DNA from: Cercozoa sp. M6MM
Taxonomy: Eukaryota; Endomyxa: Ascetosporea
Length of the DNA stretch: 26,841 nt
Reading direction: 5' to 3' (one strand)
NCBI GenBank assembly: GCA_040357565.1
Contig: JBDODJ010000145.1
The notes beneath the pieces are model-generated. The model was not told where the DNA came from. It searched no databases and worked only from the letters and a program-made list of their open reading frames with translations. The position numbers were made by a program, and so were the translations under genes. Positions 10,821 through 20,762 of the stretch are shown here, in pieces (position 1 is the first letter of the stretch; the number at the start of each line of letters is the position of its first letter).

Positions 10821-10958
10821 ATCACACACACGCACACACACACACAGGGTCACGGCTACTTCGAAGACCGACGTCCAGCCGCCAATTGCGATCCCTACGA
10901 GGTCCTCCAACACCTCCTCTCCAGTGTGTGCTCATGTCTGCGCCTGTGTACACGATAG
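8892..10958 (+). CDS. GLN1: Glutamine synthetase, type II (complete)
   Basis: ATP-dependent ligation of ammonia to glutamate, cytosolic or plastidic. Ten exons, all in phase: 8892-9074, 9217-9297, 9355-9531, 9634-9705, 9768-9889, 9955-10034, 10101-10150, 10214-10372, 10613-10705 and 10848-10958. The model gives 375 residues, at the long end of the type II range. Family landmarks in order: [101 protein letters not shown] and [17 protein letters not shown]. Metal- and substrate-binding segments, including both EQE- and EFQ-type glutamates and the FEDRRP arginines, are present. The last residues (CSCLRLCTR) are a short Cys/Arg-rich tail not usual for the family. The start ATG at 8892 follows an A-rich stretch. 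No N-terminal transit peptide is obvious. Confidence 0.96.
10380..10580. repeat. (TA)n and (CTAT)n microsatellite in GS intron
   Basis: TA run, then CTAT/CTGTCTAT units, in the glutamine synthetase intron 10373-10612. Confidence 0.9.
10706..10847. repeat. (CT)n then (CA)n; whole GS intron is microsatellite
   Basis: The last glutamine synthetase intron is GTA followed by CT dinucleotides, 10 N at 10756-10765, more CT, then CACACACACAG at the acceptor. Both splice sites are embedded in the simple repeats. Confidence 0.95.
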
Positions 10959-11277
10959 CATGTGACAGGTTACCCGCGCCATCGTTCAGATCGCTGTGCT
11001 GCAGCAGGACCTGTGAGCAGACGAGAGAGCTAGCAAGGCGACCCATCACATATTCCTTGTAGTCGAGTCAACTCAGTCTACTAACGAAGACACTAGTTAA
11101 TTTCAGGTACTTGATTTTGAATCAGTTCCGGCCTGACTTTGTGCCACCCAGACTGGCGCAGGGGTATTACTTAGTTGATTCATTTAAGATCCCAGACTCA
11201 ACTAAGTCTGGACGGTGCACCAGCCGAGATTAATTCACGCCCCCCCCCCCCACTACCGCTTCAGGGTCGGTGTCACG
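10959..11277. terminator. Convergent 3' region of GS and ZIP9
   Basis: Spacer between two stop codons facing each other. It holds an inverted repeat CCAGACT-caacta-AGTCTGG at 11192-11211 (7-base stem, 6-base loop) and a C-run at 11239-11251. No coding signal was seen. A transcription-end role is inferred only from position. Confidence 0.35.
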
Positions 11278-11494
11278 TCAGTGCTCGTGGTGCAGGAAGA
11301 GCGCGATGAGACAGGGCACAAATGCGCCACCTATCCGCAGCAGTGTCTCCAACCGTTCGTGCTCCTGTCAACACAGTACGACTATATGTGTATTTATATT
11401 TTTTACAGTATATCTTTATGTATTTTTATACTTATATACTATTAGATTTATATATATGATACTAATACATGTACGTCTACAATTATATATGTTG

Positions 11495-11567
<73 letters not shown>

Positions 11568-12951
11568 CTATATATAAAACCAAATATACATCGACAGATA
11601 CCTCAGGCAGCGCGTCGTTCGTGTGGTGTTCGTGCAGAGCCACGCGCACGAAACTGCCGGCGCCGACCAGGAGCGCACGCGACACGGCCGCGTCGCTCTG
11701 GACATACTTGCGCTCGTTTACCCCCCTTCTTGCCCTCCTTGTTACCTTCCTTCTAACCAGTAAAAAAACTACCTGCCAGGAGGAGGCGCAGAGTCGCGTC
11801 ACAGCGGCAGCGATAGGCGACACGAGAGCGAAGGCCACCAGGTAGGGCGCTGCCTGTCGTTTGTTACCTGGGGAGGGGGTAGCAAGGGAATACAGGGGGG
11901 GGGGGAAGTAAAGACTACCAAGTACGCGCAGTACTCGCACACTGTAGGCGAAAGCAGTCGGCGCTTTGTGCATCATACTGCATCGATACATACTCACACA
12001 TACACACAACACAAGGGGAGGGGGTAAAACAGTCTCACACAGCCAAGAAGACCACGCTCGCCAGTGACTCTGCTCCCACTGTGAGAGGTAAACCGGGAGG
12101 GGGGTAAACAGGGGTAAACAGGGGTAACAGGGGGTAAACAGGGGGGTAAACAGAGGGGTAAACCCGAGGCCGTGCCGAGGGCGACGCCGTCGAGAGCGCA
12201 GTGCGCGAACAGAGCCGCACTGAGTCGCCACACTTCGCGCCGTCCGTCTTGCTGATCCGACACTGTACACAAATGGCCAGTCCAAATAGCCAGTCCAAAT
12301 AGTCAGTCCAAATAGTCAGTCCAAATAGTCAGGATGGTCCAGATGGTAGGTCCAGAAGGTCGGTAGTACACAGAGCAGCCTGCGGCGTCGCGAACAGCAT
12401 CTCCTCGCTGTCGTCCTCGGCCTCAGCCTGACCCGTATGACCCTGAATGTGACCCGTGTGACTCTGACTGTGACCCGTGTGACCCGGACCCTCCGCGCGG
12501 ACCGACAGCGCACCGTGCGACACCTCCTCTAGCACGCGCATGCCCAGGTAGCCCAGCAGCAGGAACACGCCGGCCGACTCGCCGCCTGCGCGCACTCCTT
12601 CGGGCACCAGCACACTGCAAACACAGTCCTTTGCTCTCCCCTCTGTACTCCTTCTTTACTTCTCTTTCCCTTCCCTCTCTTACCCCATCCCTCCCTCTCG
12701 TACCCCCCCCCCCCCCCAAGCCAACCACACTACCCCAAAGCCGTGCCGATCAGTACACCCGACCCGAGCGCATCCGTGAGTCGCAGTGTCCTGCCGCCGA
12801 TCTCGAGTGCCAGCGGCGCCAGTGCACAGATCAGAGCACCCAACAGCAGTGCGGAATTCAACGCCACAAACGCAAAGTCAGCGTCGCTCTTCTCGTCCAA
12901 GTCATCGATCAAAATCTCGCCTGCTACTTGCAATATTACGCCACACGACAT
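11278..12951 (-). CDS. SLC39A9: ZIP9-type zinc transporter (SLC39A9-like, complete)
   Basis: A multi-pass ZIP family carrier moving zinc into the cytosol, usually at Golgi/trans-Golgi or plasma membrane. Eight exons in transcription order: 12951-12734, 12614-12370, 12262-12164, 12078-12039, 11977-11919, 11849-11773, 11697-11602 and 11364-11278. They total 306 residues, the length typical of ZIP9. Landmarks: SALLLGALICALAPLAL, GSGVLIGTALGVLVPEGV, the TM4 signature HCALDGVALGTAS, then VVFLAVMMHKAPTAFAY (family MLHKAP.AFGL), VAFALVSPIAAAVT, LLVGAGSF..VALHEH..DALPE, and a last helix IGGAFVPCLIALFLHHEH before the stop. The loop between TM2 and TM4 is His-rich, with HTG repeats. The start ATG at 12951 is the only Met in the open frame. 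An added 5' exon cannot be excluded. The first residues before TM1 are longer than in human ZIP9. Confidence 0.93.
11491..11561. repeat. (AC)n microsatellite in ZIP9 intron
   Basis: About 32 AC units in the ZIP9 intron 11365-11601, flanked by TA-rich DNA. Confidence 0.95.
12087..12166 (-). repeat. TTTACCCCTG intronic repeat in ZIP9
   Basis: GGGGTAAACAG units (sense TTTACCCC) fill the 85-base intron between ZIP9 exons 12262-12164 and 12078-12039. This is the same motif as in the kinase introns. Confidence 0.9.
12284..12330. repeat. 14-base tandem repeat (AGTCCAAATAGTC)
   Basis: Four near-identical copies of CAGTCCAAATAGT in the ZIP9 intron 12263-12369. The TCCAAAT core resembles the dispersed TCCATTTGG motif described in the findings. 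Confidence 0.85.
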
Positions 12952-13118
12952 GCTTTTTCATACATTACTCTGAAGTAGCACACGATCACACGCACTCTAG
13001 TCACCTGTGGTGGAGCCAAATTGGACAAAGACAGGTGTAGCCACTGAATAACAAAAAACGTGCTCCCGGTGCGCTAGAGCGCCCAATCGTGAGTCTTGGT
13101 GCTTGTTCCGTAGCCGAA
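12952..13118. promoter_or_regulatory. 167-base divergent promoter region, ZIP9 / ESF2
   Basis: The starts of ZIP9 (-) and the ESF2/ABT1 gene (+) are 167 bases apart, so both promoters and 5' UTRs must lie here. A CCAAT at about 13083 and the motif ACAGGTGTAGCCACT at 13031-13045 (near-copy at 3091-3107) are visible. Promoter function is inferred from position. Confidence 0.5.
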
Positions 13119-14498
13119 ATGAGTGAGCACACCAAGACGCACAAGGAAGAGGCGGCGCAGCAGCCTGAGGAGGAAGCCGCCAGGCAGAACGATCACGAGG
13201 AGGGCCAGGTGGACCAGGAATCGCCGCACGAGGGCGACAGGCCACGAAAGCGTCGCAAGAAGCTTCGCGTCTCGCGCGAGGAAGTCGAAGAGTTCAATCG
13301 CCGGGAACGCAAGAAGGTGTCTCTTGCTCTTGGCTTCCGCGCAGATGGAGTGGAGTCACGTGCATGCTGTCTGCTCTGTGTGCAGGGCGTCGTGTATCTG
13401 CCGTCGCTGCCGCCATTTATGCAGCCGAGTCGTGTGAGGGACCTTTTGGGACAGCACGGCACCGTAACTCGCGTCTACCTGGCGCCGCAGGAGCAAAAGA
13501 CTGCGTGAGTCGTTTCTCTGTCTTTCTGAGTCGTTTCTCTGTTTTCTGCTTCTTTTTTTGGACTCGAACAATTTCGATTATTTTTGAGAACTTGCTCCCG
13601 GAATTGCAAAAATCAAAAGCTATACGCACAAGCACTCGAACCTCAATTTTCGAGTTTCAGCAGTTTTAACTCGATTGTTGAAGTCTGAAATTGATGAGGG
13701 TTTCTTTTCTAGTTAAAACTGTGTGTGTGTGTGTGTGTGTGCTATGCCGTGCGAAGCAAGAAGAAGACGAAGCGTGTGCACTATACGGACGGCTGGGTGG
13801 AGTTCGAGCACAAGAAGCAGGCCAAGCGCGTCGCCAAGATGCTCAATGGACAGCAGATCGGCGGCCCGCGTCGCTCACGCTTCTACTACGGTAGTGCCGT
13901 GTCGAGCTTTCCTTTACCCCCCTGCGCCCTTTGACTTCAATTTATCCCTTACTCCCTTGATGCAGACACGTGGAACATCAAGTACCTCAGTGGCTTCAAG
14001 TGGTCGCAACTCACGTAGCCTGCCCCTTTACCCCCCTGACCCTCTCCCCTGACCCTCTCCCCTGACCCTCTCCCCTGACCTTCCCCCTGACCCTCCCTTC
14101 ACAGTGCACGTGTGGCGGAGGAATCGCACGAGCGCGATCTCAAGGTGCGCGAGGCGATGCGCGAGGCACGTCGCGAGGATCAGTTCTTCCGCACACAGGC
14201 TGCCAACGAGCGCATGGTATTTTGCCCCCCCCCCCCCGTCTTTTTCTTTTGCCTCCTACCCCAGCAACTTTATCCCACCCTTCCTCCCAGATCGGCGATA
14301 TCAAGAGGAGAAAGCGCGCGCGCGGACAACAGGAAACCGAGGAGAAACCACTGCGGCAGTTTGCTCAGCGTACTTGTTTCCACACTACTTGCATGACTTC
14401 CTGCCCCCCATTACTATACCCTTTAACCGATAGGCGAGAGTCGCGCGTCGGACGAAGGCTCGGCGAGTGTCGTACTGCGGCACCTGCGCGATCGCTAA
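13119..14498 (+). CDS. ESF2: ESF2/ABT1 pre-rRNA processing factor (complete)
   Basis: A nucleolar RRM protein needed for small-subunit pre-rRNA processing (yeast Esf2, human ABT1). Seven exons in phase: 13119-13316, 13386-13504, 13757-13890, 13966-14014, 14105-14216, 14291-14369 and 14434-14498, giving 251 residues. The N-terminus is acidic with E/Q/H, then a basic KRRKKLRVSREE segment. The RRM starts GVVYLPSLPPFMQPSRVRDL (family GiiYLs.iPp.m.p..lR.lL) and continues GTVTRVYLAPQ, YTDGWVEFEHKKQAKRVAKM and LNGQQIGG. The family-specific end is WNIKYLSGFKWSQLTARVAEE, then REARREDQFF in place of the usual KRE..FY. Basic KRRKRAR follows. The length is slightly short for the family. The ATG at 13119 is in a good A-rich context. 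Confidence 0.95.
13723..13741. repeat. Short (GT)n run near an acceptor
   Basis: TGTGTGTG run in the ESF2 intron 13505-13756, 15 bases before the acceptor. Confidence 0.8.
14036..14097. repeat. 13-base tandem repeat (CTGACCCTCTCCC)
   Basis: Four to five copies make up most of the ESF2 intron 14015-14104. Confidence 0.85.
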
Positions 14499-14747
14499 GA
14501 TTTGCTTTTATTCTTTTATTCTTCTCAACCACCATCCCCAATATCACCGAGCCGGAATGAGCCGGTGGAGGGCAAGCTTTTGCTAACAACTATCGCTGAT
14601 TTTTTCAACGTCTAACGTCGACTAAAATAGTGCTTAGTGCGCTTTCGATATGCTTGCAGGTGCTCTAAGCTCATTGTGCGATGAACTCCGGGTTGCAACA
14701 ACCGCTGGCGTGGTTAGGCTCAAACTGTAAAATGACTTCGCGCGTTC

Positions 14748-17266
14748 ATGTCACTTCTTGTGTGCGTTTTGTATCGGATTGATTGGTAGTGCCAGCACCT
14801 CGTCGCTCTGTGGACTGAGGGCGGCATATCTGAGTGCGCGACTGAGATGCAAGAGCAATGGCAGGCTTCGTTTGCACAAGTTGTTTGATGAAGGCACGCG
14901 TCCGTCGTGTCAGGACGACGTGCTAAGGCAGCTGCGTTGCTTGTTGCTGGTGGCACTCGAGCGATGCGTTGAGCTCGAGTGCTTTCAGGTCTATCCAGTG
15001 CTGGAGTCGCTTGTTGCACGTGTGCTTCGCGTGCCTCGCCTGCACATCCGTGTGGTCGCAACTGGCTCGAAACAGCGACGAGGCTGCGCGACCAGGCATG
15101 ACTTGGAGCGCTTGCACAGACTTTTGAGTGCCGTCGATGACACGCATGTGCTCTCCGACTTCGAAGTTTGGACTGCCCAATCGCGCAGTCTCGCTGCTTT
15201 TCTAAAGCTCGTGCGACAACATCAGACTGAGCCGAGTGCTCTGCAGAACACCTTGTGCGTCAAGCCCTACGAGAGAACAATGTCGCTACTCTCGTGCGTC
15301 GAGAACTCCGTCCTTGCTGGAGCAAAACATTCGCTTGGGCAACATCAACAGTGTCTTGAAATGCAGGTACATTTACTTGCGTTGTTTTGTTCCACGACAT
15401 GCCTTCTTTAGCAAACAAGTCAAGAGCGACTCATGAAACAGCAGGCACAGTCGCTGCATTTCCTCGCCCTCCGCGATTGTGCGGTAAAGCTATAACTCTC
15501 GCTTCGTGTTCTTGTTGAAACACGGGATGCGTGCTCAGCATTACCAATGGCAAGCTGAAGTTCACATGGTGGATCTTCCCGAACAAGAGGAGTTCCTCCT
15601 TGATGTCTCCCACGATTTGAGTATGGTACTGTGAGTCCGATCGTTCAACCGTTCTGTTGGATAGTTATGTTGGGAGTTATGTTCCAACAGTGCAAGTCAT
15701 TACGGGTCCTGTGTGAACCGGGTTTTTCAAGTGAACACTGGCATCGGCGCGACAAATCATTCCGAGCACTCCTCTCAACGCCCGTGTCGCACTTTTTGTA
15801 AGTTGTGCTTTTTCAGTCTACAGTCTTCCTGTATGCCTAGTGTAGAGGGTGCACAAGCGAGTCGATATGTCTGCGGTTAGTGCAAGTGTGTGCGCGTGCG
15901 TTGTTGCCGCGCATCAAGCAGACACCGATGCCAGTGACATGCTTTTCTTTCTCCGTAAGTGCTCTAATTTGAGTGAATTTGTTTGTCTGATGGTTGTTGC
16001 ATTGTTGCATCGTTTCAGAAATTTCAACTGGATGGATGGGTGCTTTCATTTCCTTGTGCATTTCACTCAGTTCAGTTTAGTGGTGCTGTTTTGCATTGTG
16101 CAGTTTATATGGTACGCAGCTCCGCTGGGCGACGTGTTGCGACATGCCTTGTCGGAGTTGCCGCGTGAGCCGAGTGAGCCGGACTGGTGCCGCATAGAGA
16201 CTGCATTACGTTCAGTGTCGCTCGATCAGCGGAGCTATTCGGAAAGCAACGACGTTGCCTTAGTGCTGCTCGTGACAGCGATCGATGTGGCACGACATCA
16301 CCTGCGATTCCGCGCTGAGACGCACCATGTGGTCGGTCACTGCCACGGGTGCCTCTTGCGCGATAGCTTGCGACCAGATAGCATGTGGACGCTGCTTACG
16401 GATCACATTTGTGGACGAGTGCAACTTCAGCGGTACACCAGACACTCCCTCTTTCTGCCTTGTTGTATTCCATATGTCCCAGCAAGCTGTTGCGTGATTT
16501 GCGGCCGCCATTCTTTGTGTGCAACAACGCCACGCAGTCTCAGCTCGACTGGATTGAAGTAAACACTTTATTTTGATCTTCTATTTTTCTAAAACCTATC
16601 TTTTCTTTCGGCTGTTTTTTGACATGGTGTTTTTTGAGATGGTGTTCTTGTCGTAGCATGTGTTTCCGGGCGAAACCAAACTCTTCGAGAGCACTCCGAT
16701 TCATCGAATCGGTCATGTGAAACCTGCCCTGTTGTCTGTGTAGGTTCTTGCACCTGTCTGTTATCTCGTGTTAGATTTGTCGATTATTCTCGGCAGTTTA
16801 AGGGCACGAAAGTATGACGTGTGTGCCAATGCGGTTCGACAATACGGGACTAGGCGCTATGGCACACTTCGTGTCGTGCAGTGTCGCAGCGATGCCGACA
16901 TTGAGAGGTTTTCTTCTCGAGCTCCACTTCTGTGCGCGGTCACGGCATCTGGAACCGAGTACTCTGCTGTCGGGCTCGTCCGGTGGCACATGCGGCATCT
17001 CTGCGAGCTAGTGGCTGCGTGGATGAACACCCCTACATCGTGTCTGTATCAATGTGGTGTTGACGTCGTCTGTACTCTGTTTGAGTGGCTTCTTCCACTC
17101 AATTTCGGTCGCGTACTCGAAGTTGCTCGGCTCTCACTTCTTTCGCGTGGTATTCCGATCTTAACTTTCCTATTAAGCTCATTCTTTCATTTGCTGGTGC
17201 AGATGCCACCTTAAACATCCACTCCTTAAACGTACTTTCAACGCTGTCTCTATTGTACTGGAGATA
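14748..17266 (+). CDS. Transportin-3/importin-13-like karyopherin, incomplete
   Basis: HEAT-repeat nuclear transport receptors of this class carry SR-proteins or other cargo. Proposed exons: 14748-14785, 14865-15366, 15427-15483, 15539-15625, 15846-15954, 16019-16039, from 16120 onward, then pieces in about 16768-17266. Similarity, recalled from memory, runs in family order: DLERLHRLLSAVDDTHVLSD with FEVW (family L..LL...hp....l.FW), DLPEQEEFLLDVSHDLS (family DDFgeFR..v.Dl), EPDWCRIETALRSVS (family W...EAvLf.i.aia), then TPTSCLYQCGVDVVCTLF (family hqhSCFLYLgsilvdeyG). No single motif is decisive. The usual N-terminal 250 to 300 residues cannot fit upstream, and the frame ends early after 17200. 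It could be a divergent short gene, a truncated copy, or a different HEAT protein. Exons after 16300 are unresolved. Confidence 0.45.
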
Positions 17267-17866
17267 GGTATGATTCTCCTCAACTCAAGTCTTATCTGTA
17301 GGCCGCTCACCAAGAAATCGTTGAGAACTGCCAGCTTTGCGAAATGTTTCGTGTCCAGCTAACGAACACGCTGGAGCGCATTTCTCATTAACTGACGGAT
17401 TAGAATAAGTTGTCTGGTTCTGGACTGTGCTCAGGGAAATGATCGATACTACGCTCGGTACGTTAGTTCCAGTTGGTCTCATGAGACAGACTTACAGCGC
17501 AGTACTGTAACTAACTCATGATCAGTGTGGGCAATTTCAACTGAACCGAATCCAGCGTTTTGAGTCGATTGACTCACTAGGAAGTCAACCGACAGCACAA
17601 TGACCGTTGCCGTGGCAAATGAGTTGATAAAAAACGCTCCGTTGACCGAAATCTCGCTCGGCTATGAGCAACTCGGAGCCTGCTGGCGAAGTCAACCTCA
17701 GGGCAACCGACGTGGCTTTCGAACTTGCATTTGAATTCCATCAGATTGTATGGTAGTGCTAGAACAGTACCGTACGGACGTGACTCGATGGATCGATAGC
17801 TACTCAGCGTCAGTAAAACTGAACTAACGGAGCAGAAACCGACGTAGGTTCGACTGGCCGGACAAG
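17267..17866. other. Convergent intergenic region, no gene seen
   Basis: 600 bases between the possible karyopherin end (+) and the stop of the membrane-protein gene (-). Unlike nearby spacers it has almost no simple repeats. Open frames are under 100 codons and lack composition typical of neighbouring exons. It might hold missing 3' exons of the karyopherin-like gene, but none were recognised. Confidence 0.4.
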
Positions 17867-19740
17867 TCACCAGCTGGGCAGCTGCGTGGATGCGCAGGAT
17901 GCTGCCTTGTTACTGCAGGTGTCGCACTTGCCGCACGTGCCTGTCTCGGCACCGGTCGCAGTGACTGCGCGGTCGGTGGCCGCAGTGGGAGTGACGGTGA
18001 CACCGAGCACAGCGGCAGGAGTGACGGCGACAGGCACGCCCTCGGTGCTCAGACCGCCGGCGCGGTAGGACAGGTCCGCGCGGAGCTTCAGCAGCGCCGA
18101 CTCTAGTACCTCTTTCGCTCGCTCATCGTCTGATACCGTACATATATATTTATATAGATATATATATATATATATATATCGAATGTGTACATGTACATAA
18201 GATATATTATATATCCATATATATATATATATATACATAGATACACACACATATATATGTATATATATAGGGACGTGTAGAGCAGGGTAACACACCGATG
18301 AAGGCAAAGACGTCACATTGTGCGGGAGTGTACAAGTGAACAAAGTCGCCCGGCGTGGCTGTCTTGACCACCTGTGCACATACATACATACATACATACA
18401 GACATACTTTCGTACATACGTACATACGTACATACGTACATACGTACATGTATATACAAAAATACATGTACCATATGAACACAAAATACCGGTATATATA
18501 TATATATATACACATGCATATACATGTCCACATACCTTAGTGCGAAGCAAGCGATCCAACTCGGTGCTCACGATGTTTCCATTCGTCCTGCCGAACAATG
18601 TGTCGAGGGTAAAGTAGGTGCAGTAACGGGGAAGGACATAAGGGGCATGGGGTTACCTCCGATCACACTTGGCTTGCTCGGCCACGCCGAGTTCCTTCAG
18701 TGCCTTGTCAAATGCCTGTTCAGATACACATACATACCATACACACACATGTATAAATAAATCCATTAGACACATAGACAGAGGCACCTTGGCCAAGAAG
18801 GGCGTGTCGGCACTCTGCGGAAGCAGCACGATCGGATCGCGCGATCGCGACACTGTCATCTCCGTCGACACTGCAGGCACACCACGAGCATACATATATA
18901 TATATACATCCATACACATACACACAAATATATACCTATATATATAACATGAATATACCAGGAAGCTTGTCGAACAGCAGGTGCGACAGGAAGCGGCGCA
19001 GCCGAGCGGCGTCTGACAGAAGCGTCGGCGGCAGCAGCGACTCGACGAAGGACGGAAACACGCGCACCAGGCCGACCACGTCGTTGGAACTGAGGGCAGC
19101 ACACAGGTCCATATCCATACCTCTGTACAACTATACATCAATACATCTGTACATCTGTACATCTATACACACATATATATATATATATATATTATAGAGC
19201 TAGCGGAAAACTACAAGGACACGTGGATGACGACTTTGTCGAGTGTGTTGGCCGCCGCTTCCTGAAAAAAAGTAAATTTAAGGGGAGGCAAAGAGAGCGA
19301 AGAGGGTAAGAAGGAGCTAAACACACCAAGTCACGCAGCACGGCCAGCAGCGTCTCCAGCGTTTTCGGTGTCTTGGCGGCCGCCTTGGCGTAACTGGCAC
19401 CGGCACCGACCACCACGTGCATATCACCCTATTCAACATGTATACATACACAACCAAAAGTACATGGCACAGCAACGACAGAAACACAGACACATACTGA
19501 GACAAAAGACACACCTCCCAGGCCGGCACCGAAGCACCGCGGCGCGACTCGGCGCGACGACGGAAGCGACGCCGACGCTCGAGCTTCACGAGCTTCCACG
19601 TCGCGATCGAGGTGGCCAGCAACACGCTGGCGCCCACTAGCTACTCACCAACGTAGGTTTTCCACTCTAGTGACACGCGACAAAAAGCGACAAAATACGG
19701 TGCTTGGCGACCTCGCGGATTGCTTGACGCGATCCCACAT
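17867..19740 (-). CDS. Single-pass membrane-anchored protein, family unknown
   Basis: Ten exons in phase, in transcription order: 19740-19699, 19640-19515, 19428-19327, 19261-19221, 19122-18959, 18870-18788, 18715-18657, 18587-18536, 18371-18296 and 18129-17867. They total 335 residues plus stop. The N-terminus MWDRVKQSARSPST leads into one hydrophobic helix (LVGASVLLATSIATW, residues about 15-29). A strongly basic stretch follows (KLERRRRFRRR), suggesting a signal-anchored protein with a cytosolic body. The body is helical and Leu/Ala-rich (TLETLLAVLR, FPSFVESLLPPTLLSDAARL, FLSHLLFDKLP). A Val/Thr/Ala-rich linker precedes the last 20 residues, with cysteines CGKCDTCSNKAASC. The layout recalls organelle-membrane proteins such as Pex3, but I see no diagnostic Pex3 motif, so no function is assigned. 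Confidence 0.75.
18138..18270. repeat. (TA)n-rich intron
   Basis: TATATA runs with GTACATGTACAT in the intron between exons 18371-18296 and 18129-17867 of the membrane-protein gene. Confidence 0.85.
18379..18452. repeat. (CATA)n and (CATACGTA)n microsatellite
   Basis: CATA units, then CATACGTA units, in the intron 18372-18535 of the membrane-protein gene. Confidence 0.9.
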
Positions 19741-19908
19741 TCTTTCCTGCAAGTACCAGCAGCTGCGCAGGCCCTAACACCTTTCAGTACTCCTAAAAAT
19801 CAGCTCACACGTCTCAGCGCACGAAACTGCGGTTTTCTGGCACTCTGCTGCTCAGGTTTGTCATGATTCGCTCAGCGCGGAAGCTCCGAAAATACAACTG
19901 TACTGGCG
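19741..19908. promoter_or_regulatory. 168-base divergent promoter region
   Basis: The membrane-protein start (-) and the start of the acidic protein (+) are 168 bases apart, almost the same spacing as ZIP9/ESF2. No TATA box was seen. Promoter role is inferred from position. Confidence 0.45.
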
Positions 19909-20762
19909 ATGGCCTTGGCACTTTGCTCGGTAGAAGAGCCAGCTGCGCGGCATAAGATGTTACAGGGGCCACAAAAAATTCCTTCGCGAGCTGATGAAGA
20001 CGATTATGAGGACGACTTCGAAAGCAGTGAAGATGAGGTTGAAGTGATTTGTGACGCGAGTGCCTTCAGCGGCAGCGAGTCCGAGGCTGCTCGTGATCAT
20101 GAATTTAAAAACTGCAGTTTCGAGAAGAAAGACAAACCAAAGAGACGATTGGACACGGCGCAAAGCTATACTCAGCTTGGAGAGCAGCGAGCGATGTGTG
20201 ACGACTTGCTGTTGCAGCTTGAGCAGCTCTCGCCGAGGCGGTGCGAAAGCGGAAGCTACAGCTTCGACTGCGCGTCAAACAAGCGCAGTTGCAGACGATC
20301 TGACTCGATGGTGGAATTCGCGCGTGCAAGGTGGAAACAACCTCCGTCATATGATGCGGTATTCAATGTGTCTCACGAGATAAACTAAACAATTAAGTTC
20401 CAAACAATTTTATTTAACAGGCCGAGATTCGCATCCCGAGTGCCGAAGCTTTGTTTCAAGCAGCTCGCATAGCGAGTAGTGCCGACAAACGAAGACGGCG
20501 AGCGCGACTCCGGCGACTTGCGACCGCCAAAGTGTATTTTTTGGGTCTCTTGCTCAACCTCCCCCATTAAACTGCCAGTGTTTGCAGACGAGCACGTGCA
20601 CCCGCGGCAGGAGTTTATGATAGCTCGGATGAAACCAGTAGTGCCTGCAGCAATGGCAGTGCGGGAAGCAAGCGACCGAACAAAAGGAACCGGGACAACA
20701 AGGGTGGTATCCTCAGCAGTCGCTCTACCATGCTCGGCGCAGGCATGCGAGGCTACTTTTAA
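19909..20762 (+). CDS. Acidic/basic low-complexity protein, family unknown
   Basis: Three exons in phase: 19909-20310, 20421-20533 and 20588-20762, giving 229 residues. The N-terminal part has a very acidic patch (ADEDDYEDDFESSEDEVEV, residues about 27-45), then a Lys/Arg patch (EKKDKPKRR). The middle exon contains a helical AEALFQAARIASS followed by basic KRRRRARLRRLATAK. The end is Ser/Asn-rich, with a nuclear-signal-like KRPNKRNRDNK and a final MLGAGMRGYF. The composition suits a nuclear or nucleic-acid-associated protein, or the EDDFE-type segments seen in some cytoskeletal proteins. No domain was recognised. The donor at 20311 was chosen because it keeps phase. The alternative donor at 20330 does not. 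Confidence 0.6.

Noticed and set aside
15539-15625. KLKFTWWIFPN reading in an alternate frame, recalling DUF1810
   Set aside because: Only a few residues match, and the in-phase frame of the karyopherin-like model covers the same bases.
17760-17870. Possible tRNA because of GGTTCGACTGG near 17847
   Set aside because: The B-box match is imperfect and no A box or cloverleaf stem could be formed around it.
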